A stretch of 64,000 nt of DNA from Herbaspirillum rubrisubalbicans (GCF_003719195.1 NZ_CP024996.1:1054001-1118000); one strand, 5' to 3'. Positions 46,322 to 56,495 are shown, counted from the stretch's first letter. Translations and numbers: made by a program. Notes: a model not told the origin generated them from the sequence alone.

Positions 46322-47155
46322 TCAGCCCAGCATCATCTTCACCATCGTGCGCGTCAGTACGCTGTGCGCATCCGCAGCCACATCCACCACATCCAGATGA
46401 TGCGCCTGCGGCAGCGACACCACTTCCACTGCATGACCGGACTGGCGCAGCGTGGCCGCATAGAGGTCGCGCTGGCGCTGGAATTCTGCCGATTCCTGAC
46501 CACCCGCGCACAGCAGCGCCTGCACGCCATTGGGCAGGGCTAGCAATTGCGGGCTGGCTTGCAGGGCGTCCGAGGGCGACAGGTGCAGCACTTCGTTGAG
46601 GTAGGACAGGCGCACCGGTTCCAGATCGTAGATGCCGCTGATGCCGCACAGGCCCCGCACCGGTGCTGCGCCCAGCGAGGCGATCAGGGCCGCCAGATGG
46701 GCGCCGGCCGAGTGGCCCATGAGCCAGATGGCGTCCGGGTCGAAGCGCAGCGCCGCCGCCTTGGCGTACAACAGGCGCAGCGCACGGCCGCAGTCGGCGG
46801 CGATGTCGCCCATCCTGACCTGTGGAGCCAGGCGGTAATTGATGAGGGCCACGTTGATGTCCTGCGCCAGGTAGGGCAGAGCCACCTGGCTGAACTGGTG
46901 CTTGTCCAGCGAACGCCAGTAGCCGCCGTGAATGAAGACCAGCAGCGGTCGTCCATTGCTGCGACCAGGGAAGAAATCCAGGGTCTGCAGTGCGTCCTCG
47001 CCATAAGGGACGTCCGCCAGGTGCGGATGCGCCTGGCGTGCAGCCTGGCCTTCGCTAGCGAAGCGGTCGAAGTAGGCCTGGAAATCGCTGATGCCCAGGC
47101 GCACGTTGTATTGCCGGTCCAATGCTTGGCGGTCATAGTCGCGATAGATGTTCAT
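46322..47155 (-). CDS. Alpha/beta hydrolase, kynurenine-formamidase-like
   Basis: 277 residues, cytoplasmic. The oxyanion motif is HGGYW (in LLVFIHGGYWRSLDKHQFSQ, near residue 75), the nucleophile serine is in WLMGHSAGAHLAAL near 148, and a C-terminal His is in QAHHLDVVD. HGGxW with GHSAGAH is typical of arylformamidase/carboxylesterase relatives. Without kyn genes nearby, kynurenine use is not supported; an ester or amide of an aromatic acid is an alternative, given the homogentisate genes beyond. 40 bases downstream of the LysR gene on the same strand. Confidence 0.8.
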   Translation of the reverse strand: MNIYRDYDRQALDRQYNVRLGISDFQAYFDRFASEGQAARQAHPHLADVPYGEDALQTLDFFPGRSNGRPLLVFIHGGYWRSLDKHQFSQVALPYLAQDINVALINYRLAPQVRMGDIAADCGRALRLLYAKAAALRFDPDAIWLMGHSAGAHLAALIASLGAAPVRGLCGISGIYDLEPVRLSYLNEVLHLSPSDALQASPQLLALPNGVQALLCAGGQESAEFQRQRDLYAATLRQSGHAVEVVSLPQAHHLDVVDVAADAHSVLTRTMVKMMLG

Positions 47156-47195
47156 GCCTCTCCTCCCTTGGCCTTGCAGGCCAGTTCTTCTCGGT

Positions 47196-48110
47196 TCATT
47201 CAGCGAAATGCTCGGAAATCAGGTTACGCAGCCAGACATTGCCTTCGTCCTGATTGTAGCGGCGATGCCAGAACATGTTGGTCTGCAGGGCCGGCAGGCG
47301 TAGCGGCGGTTTGATGTAGCGCAGTCCGAAGGGGGCGGCGGCACTCTCGGCCAGCTTGCGCGGCACCGTCACCACCAGCGCGGTGCTGCTGACGATGTAG
47401 GGCACGGCCGTGAAGTGCGGCACACGAAAGCGCACGCTGGGCAGGATGCCGGCTCTTTCCAGGTTCTGGTTGATGCGGTCGTAGGGACTTTCCTGCGACG
47501 ACACCATCAGGTGCTCGGCGGCAAGAAACTCCTTCAAGCTCACCTCGCCGCGCTTGTCCAACGCGTGGCCGAGGCGAAACATGCTCACGTATTCCTGGCG
47601 AAACAGCCGTCGCTGGTAGAGCGCTTCCGAGAGATTGTCGAAGGCGCCGATGGCCAGGTCCACCCGTCCAGCTTCCATCTCGCTCTTGAGGTCGATGTTG
47701 CCGGCCCGCACCGTGGAGAGGCGCACCCCGGGCGCCACGCAGGCGCAAGCCTCGATCAGGCGCGGCATGAAATAGACCTCGCCGACATCGGTCATGGCGA
47801 TGGTAAAACGCCGCTCGCTGTCCTGCGGCGCGAAGCCTTCCTGTAGATTGAGAGCGCGTGCCACCTGTTGCAGCGCCGCAGCTACCGGCTCGGCCAGGTG
47901 CTCGGCAAAGGGTGTGGGCTGCATCCCCTGGGCGGTGCGCACAAAGAGCTCATCGCCGAAGCTGCGCCGCAGTCGGGCCAGGGCATTGCTCACCGCTGGC
48001 TGCGACAGGCCCAGCCGGCGCGCCACGGAGGAAATCTGGCGTTCCTGGAAGACTTCCTGGAAGACCACCAGCAGGTTGAGGTCGATGTCGCGCGGTTCGA
48101 TGAGGGCCAT
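47196..48110 (-). CDS. LysR-family regulator (NahR/LinR-like), divergent from the homogentisate operon
   Basis: 304 residues from the ATG at 48110. Helix-turn-helix: LNLLVVFQEVFQERQISSVA, RRLGLSQPAVSNALARLRRS, FGDELFVRTAQGMQPT. The effector domain includes FTIAMTDVGEVYFMPRLIEA and LAIGAFDNLSEALYQRRLFR, which match the NahR/NodD-type branch that responds to aromatic compounds. Divergent from the aromatic-acid transporter with hmgA-fahA-maiA, so it is the likely regulator; a palindrome lies between them. Confidence 0.87.
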   Translation of the reverse strand: MALIEPRDIDLNLLVVFQEVFQERQISSVARRLGLSQPAVSNALARLRRSFGDELFVRTAQGMQPTPFAEHLAEPVAAALQQVARALNLQEGFAPQDSERRFTIAMTDVGEVYFMPRLIEACACVAPGVRLSTVRAGNIDLKSEMEAGRVDLAIGAFDNLSEALYQRRLFRQEYVSMFRLGHALDKRGEVSLKEFLAAEHLMVSSQESPYDRINQNLERAGILPSVRFRVPHFTAVPYIVSSTALVVTVPRKLAESAAAPFGLRYIKPPLRLPALQTNMFWHRRYNQDEGNVWLRNLISEHFAE

Positions 48111-48150
48111 GGTCGGGGCAGCTCGGCAGTGGACCTGCGCGCGCTGCAAT

Positions 48151-48165
48151 ATTCATGAAATGAAT
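48151..48165. promoter_or_regulatory. Candidate LysR operator
   Basis: ATTCAT-GAA-ATGAAT is a perfect 6-base inverted repeat with a 3-base centre and contains the T-N11-A pattern of LysR sites. It lies 41 bases before the LysR start and in the region shared with the transporter operon. The remaining gap to 48359 is AT-rich with no gene. Confidence 0.5.
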
Positions 48166-48359
48166 GGATCGTATTTTCGTATTTATATCGTAAAAGATGG
48201 GCGATTGCACTACAGTGACGTCGCCAGTCACACTAGGGCCACGCGGCCCGCCCGCCTACACGGCCACGCAGACTGCGCAAACTGCCATTTTCAGCCGCAT
48301 CGGCGCGCAGAGGGCAGACAAAAAACTAAAACAATGTAAAGACAGACGAGGAGCAAGAC

Positions 48360-49703
48360 ATGAGTATCCACGCAAGTGGCGCTCTCCCCACGGTCCATGT
48401 AGACCAGGTGGTGGAGCAGGGCCGGTTCGGCGCTTTCCAGTTCAGCCTGTTGCTGCTGTGCGGCCTGTGCCTGATCATCGATGGTTTCGACGTGCAGGCC
48501 ATGGGCTACGTGGCCCCGGCCATCATCGCCGACTGGGGCGTGAGCAAGGCCAGCCTGGGGCCGGTGTTCGGCGCCGGCCTGTTGGGCATGTTGCTGGGCT
48601 CGCTGGTGTTGACCCCGGTGGGTGATCGCTATGGCCGGCGCCCGGTCCTGATCGTGTCCACGCTCTTCTTTGCTGTTTGCATGTTGGTCACGCCCCTGGT
48701 CAGCAGCCTGGATCAACTGCTGGTGGTGCGCTTCATCACCGGCTTCGGGCTGGGCAGCATCATGCCCAATGCGATGGCGCTGGTGGGGGAGTTCAGTCCT
48801 TCGTCTTCACGCGTGACCCGCATGATGCTGGTGTCCTGCGGCTTTACCGTGGGAGCTGCTGCCGGTGGCTTCGTCAGTGCCGCGCTGATCCCGCACCACG
48901 GCTGGCATTCGGTGTTCTGGGTCGGTGGCGCGGTGCCGCTGGTGCTGGGCCTGGCCATGCTGGTCTGGCTGCCCGAATCGATCCAGTTCCTGGTGTTGCA
49001 TCGCCGCCCGCACGCCCAGGTGGCCCGCTGGTTGCGCAAGCTCGATCCGGCCATCGTCATCGATGACAAGAGCAACATCGTGGTCAAGGAAGCCAAGGCC
49101 GAAGGGATGCCGGTGGCCGCCCTGTTTCGCGATGGCCGCGCTGGGGTGACCGTGCTGCTGTGGGTCATCAGCTTCATGAACCTGATCAACCTGTATTTCC
49201 TCTCCAACTGGCTGCCCACGCTGATCCATGACGCCGGCTATTCCACCAGCACGGCGGTGCTGATCGCTACCTCGCTGCAAGTGGGCGGCGTGATCGGTAC
49301 CTTGTCCCTGGGCCGCTTCATCCATCGCTTTGGCTTTACCCGCGTGCTGGGTGTGTGCTTCCTGCTGGCCTGCCTTTCCATTGCTCTGATCGGCAAGGTG
49401 GCTGCGATCCCGGAATTGCTGTTCGTGGCGGTGATCGTGGCCGGCTTTTGCATCGTCGGCGGCCAGCCGGCCGTCAATGCGCTGGCCGGTACCTTCTACC
49501 CGACCACGCTGCGCTCCACCGGCATCGGCTGGGCGCTGGGCATCGGCCGCATCGGTTCGGTGGTGGGCCCGGTCATCGGCGGTCAATTGATCGCCTTGCA
49601 GTGGAGCAATGGATCGCTGTTCGTCGCCGCCGCCATCCCGGCCCTCATTTCCGCGCTGACCATCACGCGCTTGCATCGTCGTTCCCAAGGAGTTTCTGCA
49701 TGA
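48360..49703 (+). CDS. Aromatic acid:H+ symporter, MFS (AAHS family)
   Basis: 447 residues, about 12 membrane helices. The AAHS signature [18 protein letters not shown] lies in helix 1 (residues about 40-57), and the loop 2-3 motif is [30 protein letters not shown] and [20 protein letters not shown] further down are also typical (PcaK, BenK, MhpT relatives). GGAG precedes the ATG at 48360. Stop overlaps the hmgA start (ATGA at 49700-49703). Expected to import homogentisate or an aromatic acid converted to it. Confidence 0.9.
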   Translation: MSIHASGALPTVHVDQVVEQGRFGAFQFSLLLLCGLCLIIDGFDVQAMGYVAPAIIADWGVSKASLGPVFGAGLLGMLLGSLVLTPVGDRYGRRPVLIVSTLFFAVCMLVTPLVSSLDQLLVVRFITGFGLGSIMPNAMALVGEFSPSSSRVTRMMLVSCGFTVGAAAGGFVSAALIPHHGWHSVFWVGGAVPLVLGLAMLVWLPESIQFLVLHRRPHAQVARWLRKLDPAIVIDDKSNIVVKEAKAEGMPVAALFRDGRAGVTVLLWVISFMNLINLYFLSNWLPTLIHDAGYSTSTAVLIATSLQVGGVIGTLSLGRFIHRFGFTRVLGVCFLLACLSIALIGKVAAIPELLFVAVIVAGFCIVGGQPAVNALAGTFYPTTLRSTGIGWALGIGRIGSVVGPVIGGQLIALQWSNGSLFVAAAIPALISALTITRLHRRSQGVSA

Positions 49704-51037
49704 ATACCGTCACCGATTCCGCCGTCAGCCATCACGTGCATACCCGTGGCTACCAATCCGGCTTCGGCAATGAGTTCGCCACTGAAGCGCTGCCGGGCGC
49801 CTTGCCGGCGCACCAGAATTCGCCGCAGCAGGTGGCCTATGGCTTGTATGCCGAACAGATTTCCGGCACCGCCTTCACCGCCCCGCGTGGCCACAATCGC
49901 CGCTCCTGGCTATATCGCATCCGACCGGCAGCCGTGCATCATCCCTTCGAGGCCATGCCGCGCGGTCTGCTGGTGAGCCACTTCGACGACGTGGCAGCGC
50001 CGCCCAACCAGTTGCGCTGGGATCCGCAACCCATGCCCACGGTCCCCACCGATTTCATCGAAGGCCTGGTCACCGTGGCCGGCAATGGCTCGCCGCAGGC
50101 ACAGAGTGGCTGCGCCATCCACCTGTACGCGGCCAATTGCTCGATGACCGATCGCTTCTTCTATTCGGCCGATGGCGAGTGGCTGATCGTGCCGCAATTG
50201 GGGCGGCTGCAATTGCGCACCGAAATGGGCGTGCTCGACATCGAACCCCAGGAAATCGCCGTCATCCCGCGCGGTGTGCGTTTCCAGGTGCGCCTGCCGG
50301 ATGGTGAGGCACGCGGCTACATCTGCGAGAACTTCGGCGCGCTGCTGCGTCTGCCCGATCTCGGCCCGCTGGGCTCCAACGGCTTGGCCAATCCGCGTGA
50401 TTTCGCCACCCCGCACGCCTGGTACGAAGACCGCGAAGGCGACTTCCAGTTGATCGCCAAGTTCGGCGGCAACCTGTGGCAGGCCCGCATCGGTCATTCG
50501 CCGCTGGACGTGGTGGCCTGGCACGGCAACTACGCGCCTTACAAGTACGACCTGCGTCACTTCAACACCATCGGCTCGATCAGCTACGACCATCCCGACC
50601 CGTCGATCTTCCTGGTGCTGCAATCGCAGAGCGACACGCCCGGCGTGGATACCATCGACTTCGTGATCTTCCCGCCGCGCTGGCTGGCCGCCGAACACAC
50701 CTTCCGCCCGCCCTGGTTCCACCGCAACGTGGCCAGCGAATACATGGGTCTGATTACCGGGCAATACGACGCCAAGGAAGGCGGCGGCTTTGTGCCCGGT
50801 GGCGGCAGCCTGCATAATTGCATGAGCGGCCATGGACCGGACGCGGCTACCTTCGAGAAAGCCAGCCGCATCGATACCACCCAGCCGAACAAGGTGGACC
50901 ACACCATGGCCTTCATGTTCGAGACCCGCAACATCCTTTGCCCGACCCGCCATGCCCTGGACACGCCGACCTTGCAGCGTGATTACCAGGACTGCTGGCT
51001 GGGCATCCAGAAGAACTTCAACCCGGAGCGCGCATGA
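49700..51037 (+). CDS. hmgA: Homogentisate 1,2-dioxygenase
   Basis: 445 residues. Opens the ring of homogentisate to maleylacetoacetate using Fe(II) and oxygen. Motifs: [19 protein letters not shown] near residue 15, [35 protein letters not shown], the iron-ligand stretch [18 protein letters not shown], and [18 protein letters not shown] with the further histidine. AAGGAG lies before the ATG at 49700. Coupled to the transporter upstream and fahA downstream by four-base overlaps. Confidence 0.96.
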   Translation: MNTVTDSAVSHHVHTRGYQSGFGNEFATEALPGALPAHQNSPQQVAYGLYAEQISGTAFTAPRGHNRRSWLYRIRPAAVHHPFEAMPRGLLVSHFDDVAAPPNQLRWDPQPMPTVPTDFIEGLVTVAGNGSPQAQSGCAIHLYAANCSMTDRFFYSADGEWLIVPQLGRLQLRTEMGVLDIEPQEIAVIPRGVRFQVRLPDGEARGYICENFGALLRLPDLGPLGSNGLANPRDFATPHAWYEDREGDFQLIAKFGGNLWQARIGHSPLDVVAWHGNYAPYKYDLRHFNTIGSISYDHPDPSIFLVLQSQSDTPGVDTIDFVIFPPRWLAAEHTFRPPWFHRNVASEYMGLITGQYDAKEGGGFVPGGGSLHNCMSGHGPDAATFEKASRIDTTQPNKVDHTMAFMFETRNILCPTRHALDTPTLQRDYQDCWLGIQKNFNPERA

Positions 51038-52380
51038 GCCTGCCTAGCCTGAAACTGAACGAAACCCACGACACCGAGCTGCGTAGCTGGGTAGAGAGTG
51101 CCAATGCGGAAAACTGTCCTTTTCCGCTCCAGAATCTGCCTTACGGCGTGTTTCGCCGCACTGGCAGTGAAGAAAACTTCCGGGCTGGCGTGGCCATCGG
51201 CAACCAGATCCTGGACCTGCCCGCGGCCCAGGCCGCCGGTGCCTTCTCCGGCTACGACGAAGCCACCCGCGCCGCCGCCCATGCAGCTTGCAGCGGCAGC
51301 ACCCTCAATGCGCTGATGGCCCTGGATACGGCAGCCTGGTCGGCCCTGCGGCTGGCGTTGTCGCGCCTGCTGCGCAGCGGCTCGCCGCACCAGACCGAAC
51401 TGGCTGCCTGCCTGGTGCCGCAAGCCCAGGCCGAGTACGACGTACCGGCGGCCATCGGCGACTACACCGACTTCTACACGTCGATTCATCACGCCACCAC
51501 GGTGGGCAAGCTGTTCCGTCCTGACAATCCACTCTTGCCCAACTATAAGTGGGTACCCATCGGCTATCACGGCCGCGCCTCCTCCATCGCCATCTCCGGC
51601 CAGCAGTTCCGCCGCCCGGTGGGCCAGACCAAGGCGCCCGATGCCGATACCCCCAGCTTCGGTCCCTGCAAGCGGCTGGATTACGAACTGGAAATGGGCA
51701 TCTTCATCGGCACCGGCAATGCCCTGGGCGAACCGGTACCGATGAGCCAGGCCGAGGACAAGGTGTTCGGCCTGTGCCTGTTGAATGACTGGTCGGCACG
51801 CGATGTGCAGGCTTGGGAATACCAGCCGCTGGGGCCTTTCCTGTCCAAGAGCTTCGCCTCCACCATCTCGCCCTGGATCGTCACGCTCGAAGCGCTGGCG
51901 CCCTACCGCTGTGGCTGGACCCGTCCGGCCGAGGATCCGCAACCCTTGCCCTACCTGGATGCGCCGACCCTGCGCGAGAGCGGCGCCTTGGATATCGAAC
52001 TGGAAGTGCTGATCCAGACCGCGGCCATGCGTGAAGCCGGCACTGCGCCGCAGCGGCTGTCGCTGGGCAACTATCGTGATGCCTACTGGAGCGTGGCGCA
52101 ACTGGTCACGCATCACACCGTCAATGGCTGCAACCTGCGCCCGGGCGACTTTCTGGGCACGGGGACGCTGTCCGGTCCCCAGCCCGAAGAAGCAGGATCG
52201 CTATTGGAACTGAGCACCGGCGGCAAGGCGCCACTGACCCTGGCCAATGGCCAGCAGCGTGTGTTCTTGGAAGATGGTGACACCATCTTCCTGCGTGCGG
52301 CGGCACGTCGCGCTGGCCGACCCATCATCGGCTTTGGCGAAGCGGCCGGCACCGTGCTGCCCGCACGCCACCTGGACTGA
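51034..52380 (+). CDS. fahA: Fumarylacetoacetase
   Basis: 448 residues. Hydrolyses fumarylacetoacetate to fumarate and acetoacetate. An SH3-like N-terminal domain ([13 protein letters not shown]) is followed by the FAH barrel: catalytic [19 protein letters not shown] near residue 148, [38 protein letters not shown] with the metal ligands, and [20 protein letters not shown]. Start overlaps the hmgA stop (ATGA at 51034-51037). Confidence 0.96.
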   Translation: MSLPSLKLNETHDTELRSWVESANAENCPFPLQNLPYGVFRRTGSEENFRAGVAIGNQILDLPAAQAAGAFSGYDEATRAAAHAACSGSTLNALMALDTAAWSALRLALSRLLRSGSPHQTELAACLVPQAQAEYDVPAAIGDYTDFYTSIHHATTVGKLFRPDNPLLPNYKWVPIGYHGRASSIAISGQQFRRPVGQTKAPDADTPSFGPCKRLDYELEMGIFIGTGNALGEPVPMSQAEDKVFGLCLLNDWSARDVQAWEYQPLGPFLSKSFASTISPWIVTLEALAPYRCGWTRPAEDPQPLPYLDAPTLRESGALDIELEVLIQTAAMREAGTAPQRLSLGNYRDAYWSVAQLVTHHTVNGCNLRPGDFLGTGTLSGPQPEEAGSLLELSTGGKAPLTLANGQQRVFLEDGDTIFLRAAARRAGRPIIGFGEAAGTVLPARHLD

Positions 52381-52392
52381 GGAGGCCCGCGC

Positions 52393-53040
52393 ATGACTAC
52401 CTTGTACAGCTATTTCCGCAGCTCGGCCTCCTACCGGGTGCGCATCGCCCTGAATCTCAAGGGCGTAGCCTACGAGACGGCCGCGGTGCACCTGTTGAAC
52501 CAGGGCGGCGAGCAATTGCTGCCGGCCTTCACGCAAGTCAATCCGCACGCGCTGGTGCCGGTGCTGGCTGATCAAGGGCGCTTGCTCACGCAATCGATGG
52601 CCATGCTGGAATATCTGGAAGAGCGCTATCCTACCCCCGCGTTGCTGCCGGGTGACGCCTTCCAGCGCGCCCACATCCGCGAACTGGCTCTGGCCATTGC
52701 CTGCGAAATCCATCCGCTGAACAACCTGCGCGTGCTGCGTTACCTGAAGCACCAACTGGCGGTGGACGAAGCCCAGAAAACCGCGTGGATCCAGCATTGG
52801 ATCAAGCTCGGCTTTAGCGCGCTGGAGCAGCAGCTGGCCGCTGATACCACGCGCGGTCATTTCTGCGTGGGCGATGCCCCGACCATGGCCGATTGCTTCC
52901 TGGTGCCGCAGATCTTCAATGCCCGCCGCTTCGAGGTGGACATGGCACCATACCCCACGCTATGCGCCATCGACGCCGCCTGCAATGCCTTGCCGGCCTT
53001 CCAGCAGGCGCATCCGGCGCAACAGCCGGACGCCGCCTGA
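52393..53040 (+). CDS. maiA: Maleylacetoacetate isomerase, zeta-class GST
   Basis: 215 residues. Glutathione-dependent cis-trans isomerisation of maleylacetoacetate to fumarylacetoacetate. The zeta-class signature is YFRSSASYRVRIALNLKGV near residue 6; QVNPHALVPVL, SMAMLEYLEERYP and the C-terminal helix with VGDAPTMADCFLVPQIFNA also fit. GGAGG lies seven bases before the ATG. Last gene of the homogentisate operon, 12 bases after fahA. Confidence 0.95.
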   Translation: MTTLYSYFRSSASYRVRIALNLKGVAYETAAVHLLNQGGEQLLPAFTQVNPHALVPVLADQGRLLTQSMAMLEYLEERYPTPALLPGDAFQRAHIRELALAIACEIHPLNNLRVLRYLKHQLAVDEAQKTAWIQHWIKLGFSALEQQLAADTTRGHFCVGDAPTMADCFLVPQIFNARRFEVDMAPYPTLCAIDAACNALPAFQQAHPAQQPDAA

Positions 53041-53058
53041 GCGCGCTGTGGGCCGCGT

Positions 53059-53514
53059 TCAGCCCTGGGGGCGACGCGGCACCAGCAGGTTGCCGGTCAT
53101 GATCAGCACCGGCTCATCGTGCTGGTTGTAGGTGGTCACACGGTGGTTGAGGAAGCCCTGCTTGGGTTTGGATTGCGAAGTCTGGATGGCCAGCACCTCG
53201 GCTTCCAGCCGTAATACGTCAGCGGGCCGGGTCGGACGCGGCCAGCGGAATTCATCGAAGCCGGCACCGATCAGCCCGCCCTGGATGTGCAGGGTATCGA
53301 CCAGCAGGCGCATGGTCAGCGCGGCGGTATGCCAGCCACTGGCGGCCAGTCCCCGGAAGAAGCTCTGCTGGGCCGCCTGCTCATCCAGATGGAAGGGCTG
53401 GGGATCGAACTGGGCGGCGAATTGCTTGATGGCGTCGGCCTCCACGGTGATCGTACCCGGCGAGCGGAACACCTGGCCGGGGTGGAAGTCTTCCAGATAG
53501 TTGAGTGCGTTCAC
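53059..53514 (-). CDS. MaoC-family dehydratase (hot-dog fold)
   Basis: 151 residues from a GTG at 53514, chosen because GGGAG lies just upstream and 150 residues is the usual length; the in-frame ATGs at 53538 and 53586 have poorer sites. Motifs: LNYLEDFHPGQVFRSPG at the start, IKQFAAQFDPQPFHLDEQAA (the hydratase-like catalytic Asp-His pair), GLAASGWHTAALTMRLLVD and EFRWPRPTRPADVLRLEAEV. Likely hydrates or dehydrates an acyl-CoA. Convergent with maiA, with no clear pathway partner. Confidence 0.85.
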   Translation of the reverse strand: MNALNYLEDFHPGQVFRSPGTITVEADAIKQFAAQFDPQPFHLDEQAAQQSFFRGLAASGWHTAALTMRLLVDTLHIQGGLIGAGFDEFRWPRPTRPADVLRLEAEVLAIQTSQSKPKQGFLNHRVTTYNQHDEPVLIMTGNLLVPRRPQG

Positions 53515-53597
53515 TGTGTCTCCCTTGGCGTTACGCATGAGGACATGCTTGTTTTGTGAGTGAGGCAGGGACCAGTATAACGACACACCGGAAAAGC

Positions 53598-53640
53598 AAC
53601 AGGCCGCAGCGGACTTCTCCGCTGCGGCCTGTTGGCCTTT
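53598..53640. terminator. Strong terminator between the MaoC gene and fliD
   Basis: Perfect 16-base stem AACAGGCCGCAGCGGA (53598-53613) with its complement at 53618-53633, loop CTTC. Short T-runs occur on both sides. On the minus strand it lies 28 bases after the fliD stop. Confidence 0.85.
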
Positions 53641-53660
53641 TGCTCTCGACGCAGTGACGA

Positions 53661-55691
53661 TCAGGACGAATTGGACGACTTGGCCAACTTGGCCAACTGT
53701 TCCGTCAGATAGCTCTGGCGCGACTGCATGGTGGCCAGGGTGACATTGAGACGGTTGAACTGGTTGGTATAGGCATCCTTCAGGTTCTGCAGGCGGGTAT
53801 TGGCTGCGGTCTGCTGGTCGGTCACGACCTTGAGGCTGTCCTGCAGCCCCTTGGTCTTGGTGGCCAGCGTGCCGTTGTCGCCCAGGATCGAGTCCATCAG
53901 CTTCTGCAGCTTGGGCACTACGCCGCCGCTACCGGTGAAGAGCTTGCTGACCCCTTCAAAGTCCTTGCCCGCCGCCGTGGTCAGCTTGCTTGCGTCCAGC
54001 GCCAGCGTACCGTCTTTCTGGAAGGAAATGCCGACCTGCGACAGGTTGGTGCCGCCATCATCGCCCAGTGCGCCCAGCATGGTGCTGCGGATCTGGTTCA
54101 TCATGCTCAACACCGAGGATTCGGCCGCCAGCGGCGAACCGGTGCTGGCCTGGCCCTTGGTGGTGGACGGGGTCTGCTTGGTCAGGCCGGCCACCGCCTT
54201 GGCCAGGGTGTTGTAGGCGCTCACGAAGTTGTTGGCCGCAGTGGACACGCCGCTGGTGTCATTGGTGATGGCCAGCGTGAAATTGTCGGCTGCGGTAGTG
54301 ACCTTGCTCAGGTTCAGGGTCACGCCCGAGATGGCATTGCTGACCTTGTTGCTGGTGCTGGTCACGGCCACGCCATCGATGGTCAGCTTGGCATCCTGCG
54401 CCTTGGCCAGTTGCCCCATGCTGCTGCCCACCAGATCGGCATAGTCGTTGTTACCGGTCAGCTGGATGGCGTCGGTGCCGGTGGGGGTGAGCACCAGGTG
54501 GTCCTTGCTGCCATCGTTGCTGATGCTGGCGGTCACGCCCGTGTTGGCGTTGTTGATGGCCTTCATCACGTCATTGAGGCCGATGGCGCCGCTGCCATCG
54601 AGGTCGGTAGGGGTGATGGTGAAGGACTTGTTACCCACCTGCAGCGCCAGATTGCCGTTGCTGTAGGTCTTGCTGGTGTCGACGCCGGTGCTGGTCACCG
54701 TGCCGCTGGGGTCGAAGTTGAACACCGAGAAATTGCCCGTGCCGCTGACCCGCAGGTTGTTGGCTGCGCCAGTGTCTTTGGCAGTCAATACCAGGTGATC
54801 GTTGGTGCCATCGCTGACGATGGAGGCATTTACGCCGGCTTCACTGGCATTGATCGCATCGCGCACGCCGGCCAGGGAATTGGTCTTGGGCTGGATCAGC
54901 ACGGTCGAGCCGTTGCCGGTCTTGATAGCCAGCACGCCATTGTCGAAGGTGCTGCCGGGGGCGATGCCGGCCGAGCTGACCTTGACCGCCTGCGCCAACT
55001 GGCTCACACCGATGCTGTACTGGCCGGCGGCGGCCTTGGTGGCGTCGCGCGGCGCCTGGATCTGAGTGGTCGAGCCGGCCACGCTGGGGTCGTAGCTCAT
55101 GTCGGACATGCTGTTGTTGGCGCTGACCTTGATGGTATTGGCCGTGCCGGTGCTATTGGACTCCAGCACCAGGTGGTCGCCATTGGCATCGGTGGTAATG
55201 GAAGCCGTCACGCCTGCCTTGGAGGCATTGATCGTATCGCGCAGCCCGGCCATCGTGGCATCGGCCTTGAGGGTGATGAAGGTGGGCTGGTTGGTGCCGA
55301 TCTTGATGGCAATCGTGTCGCCCGAACTGAAGGTGGTGCCGCTGGAATAACCGCGCGACTGCAGCTTTTGCGCCAGCGCCTTGGTCGAGTCGTCGCTGTT
55401 GGCGTCGGCCGTGAAGGGATCGGTGGTCAGGTTGCTGCCGGTGCCGGCGTTGGTCAACGTGCTCTTCTGCGCGCTGAAGCTGGCCGCGGTCATCGCCTTC
55501 AAGGCGGTCTGGTAGCTCGACAGGGCGTTTTTCAACGAACCATAGGCCGAGATGAGCGTGTTGAAGCCGCTCTGCTTGGTCTGCAGTGGTGTGAGCTTGG
55601 ACTTGCTTTCGACGGCGATAAGCTGGTTGACCAGCGTCGATACATCAAGCGGACCGGCCGATGTCGAGATGGTACCGGTGGAAGTTGCCAT
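53661..55691 (-). CDS. fliD: Flagellar filament cap protein FliD (hook-associated protein 2)
   Basis: 676 residues from the ATG at 55691, with AGGGGTC upstream; longer than the roughly 470 of E. coli FliD. The N-terminal coil is typical (GPLDVSTLVNQLIAVESKSK, then KNALSSYQTAL). The centre has three repeats of a flagellin hook-type module, recognisable by GLRDTINASKAGVTASI, GVRDAINASEAGVNASI and DVMKAINNANTGVTASI, each followed by DHLVL. The C-terminal helices contain VSNAISGVTLNL and the region from FVSAYNTLAKAVAGLTKQ to MQSRQSYLTEQLAKL. It is secreted and caps the growing filament. No other flagellar gene lies in the window. Confidence 0.92.
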   Translation of the reverse strand: MATSTGTISTSAGPLDVSTLVNQLIAVESKSKLTPLQTKQSGFNTLISAYGSLKNALSSYQTALKAMTAASFSAQKSTLTNAGTGSNLTTDPFTADANSDDSTKALAQKLQSRGYSSGTTFSSGDTIAIKIGTNQPTFITLKADATMAGLRDTINASKAGVTASITTDANGDHLVLESNSTGTANTIKVSANNSMSDMSYDPSVAGSTTQIQAPRDATKAAAGQYSIGVSQLAQAVKVSSAGIAPGSTFDNGVLAIKTGNGSTVLIQPKTNSLAGVRDAINASEAGVNASIVSDGTNDHLVLTAKDTGAANNLRVSGTGNFSVFNFDPSGTVTSTGVDTSKTYSNGNLALQVGNKSFTITPTDLDGSGAIGLNDVMKAINNANTGVTASISNDGSKDHLVLTPTGTDAIQLTGNNDYADLVGSSMGQLAKAQDAKLTIDGVAVTSTSNKVSNAISGVTLNLSKVTTAADNFTLAITNDTSGVSTAANNFVSAYNTLAKAVAGLTKQTPSTTKGQASTGSPLAAESSVLSMMNQIRSTMLGALGDDGGTNLSQVGISFQKDGTLALDASKLTTAAGKDFEGVSKLFTGSGGVVPKLQKLMDSILGDNGTLATKTKGLQDSLKVVTDQQTAANTRLQNLKDAYTNQFNRLNVTLATMQSRQSYLTEQLAKLAKSSNSS

Positions 55692-55733
55692 GAATGACCC
55701 CTGAACAATGATGAGCTTTTCTTGTATTTTAAG

Positions 55734-55770
55734 AATCTGACGAAGCGTCAGATTCCCGAAGGTTAACGGC
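55734..55770 (-). promoter_or_regulatory. fliD leader: sigma-28-like -10 and hairpin
   Basis: On the minus strand GCCGTTAA (55763-55770) differs from the flagellar sigma-28 -10 GCCGATAA at one base; the -35 is poor. Just downstream the leader contains a perfect 9-base hairpin AATCTGACG-CTT-CGTCAGATT (55734-55754), followed by an A/T-rich stretch. The rest of the 55692-56000 gap shows no gene. Confidence 0.5.
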
Positions 55771-56000
55771 AGCTCTTTACAAAAGTAAAGGGTAATTTTG
55801 CTGACAAGAAATGACTTTTGTCTGCAGTTTTGATGGAGATTCGATGGAGATTCGGCGCGCGAGCCCGTCAGTAAAGGCCGGTGGCGCGATGGAGGGAGGG
55901 CGCGCGGAGCACCCGGCAGGCAAGAAATAAAGCGAAAAGTGTACAAAACTTCACGTCATGCCCGGAAATACCGCTGGCAGGCCGGTGCCTGCCAGCCGGT

Positions 56001-56495
56001 TTAGCTCTGTATGAACTTTTCCAAAGGATAGTGATGCTTGACGAAGGGCGACTTGATGACGATGTAGCTGAAATACTTCTCGATGCGCAGGTTCTGTTCC
56101 AGCAGCGACTCGATCACGCTCTGGTAATGCACCACGCTACGGGTCATGAACTTGAGCAGGTAATCATAGCCACCGCTGACCAGGTGGCATTCGATGATTT
56201 CATCGACATTGCGGATATAGGACTCGAACTTGGCAAAGTCTTCGCGCCGATGGTCCGACAGCGTCACTTCGGTAAACACGATCTGCACATCGGCCAGTTT
56301 TTCCAGCCGGATGTAGGCGCCATAGCCGCTGATGTAGCCGGCTTTTTCCAGGCGCTTGACGCGGATCAGGCAGGGACTGGGCGACAGGCCCACGGCATCG
56401 GCCAGGATCACATTGGTAATGCGGCTATTCTGCTGCAGGTGACACAAAATCCTCAGATCGATCCGGTCCAGTTTCAACGCGCCATTAGTCATCAT
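56001..56495 (-). CDS. Lrp/AsnC-family transcriptional regulator
   Basis: 164 residues. N-terminal helix-turn-helix (LDRIDLRILCHLQQNSRITN, ADAVGLSPSPCLIRVKRLEK, GYISGYGAYI) and a C-terminal RAM domain (ECHLVSGGYDYLLKFMTRSV). 144 bases downstream of the aminotransferase gene and on the same strand, so it probably controls the polyamine/amino-acid run 56640-63995 in response to an amino acid. Ligand unknown. Confidence 0.9.
   Translation of the reverse strand: MMTNGALKLDRIDLRILCHLQQNSRITNVILADAVGLSPSPCLIRVKRLEKAGYISGYGAYIRLEKLADVQIVFTEVTLSDHRREDFAKFESYIRNVDEIIECHLVSGGYDYLLKFMTRSVVHYQSVIESLLEQNLRIEKYFSYIVIKSPFVKHHYPLEKFIQS

Noticed and set aside
54411..55697. 428-codon open frame antisense to fliD
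   Set aside because: Shadow of the repetitive fliD sequence; the apparent repeats derive from the FliD modules.
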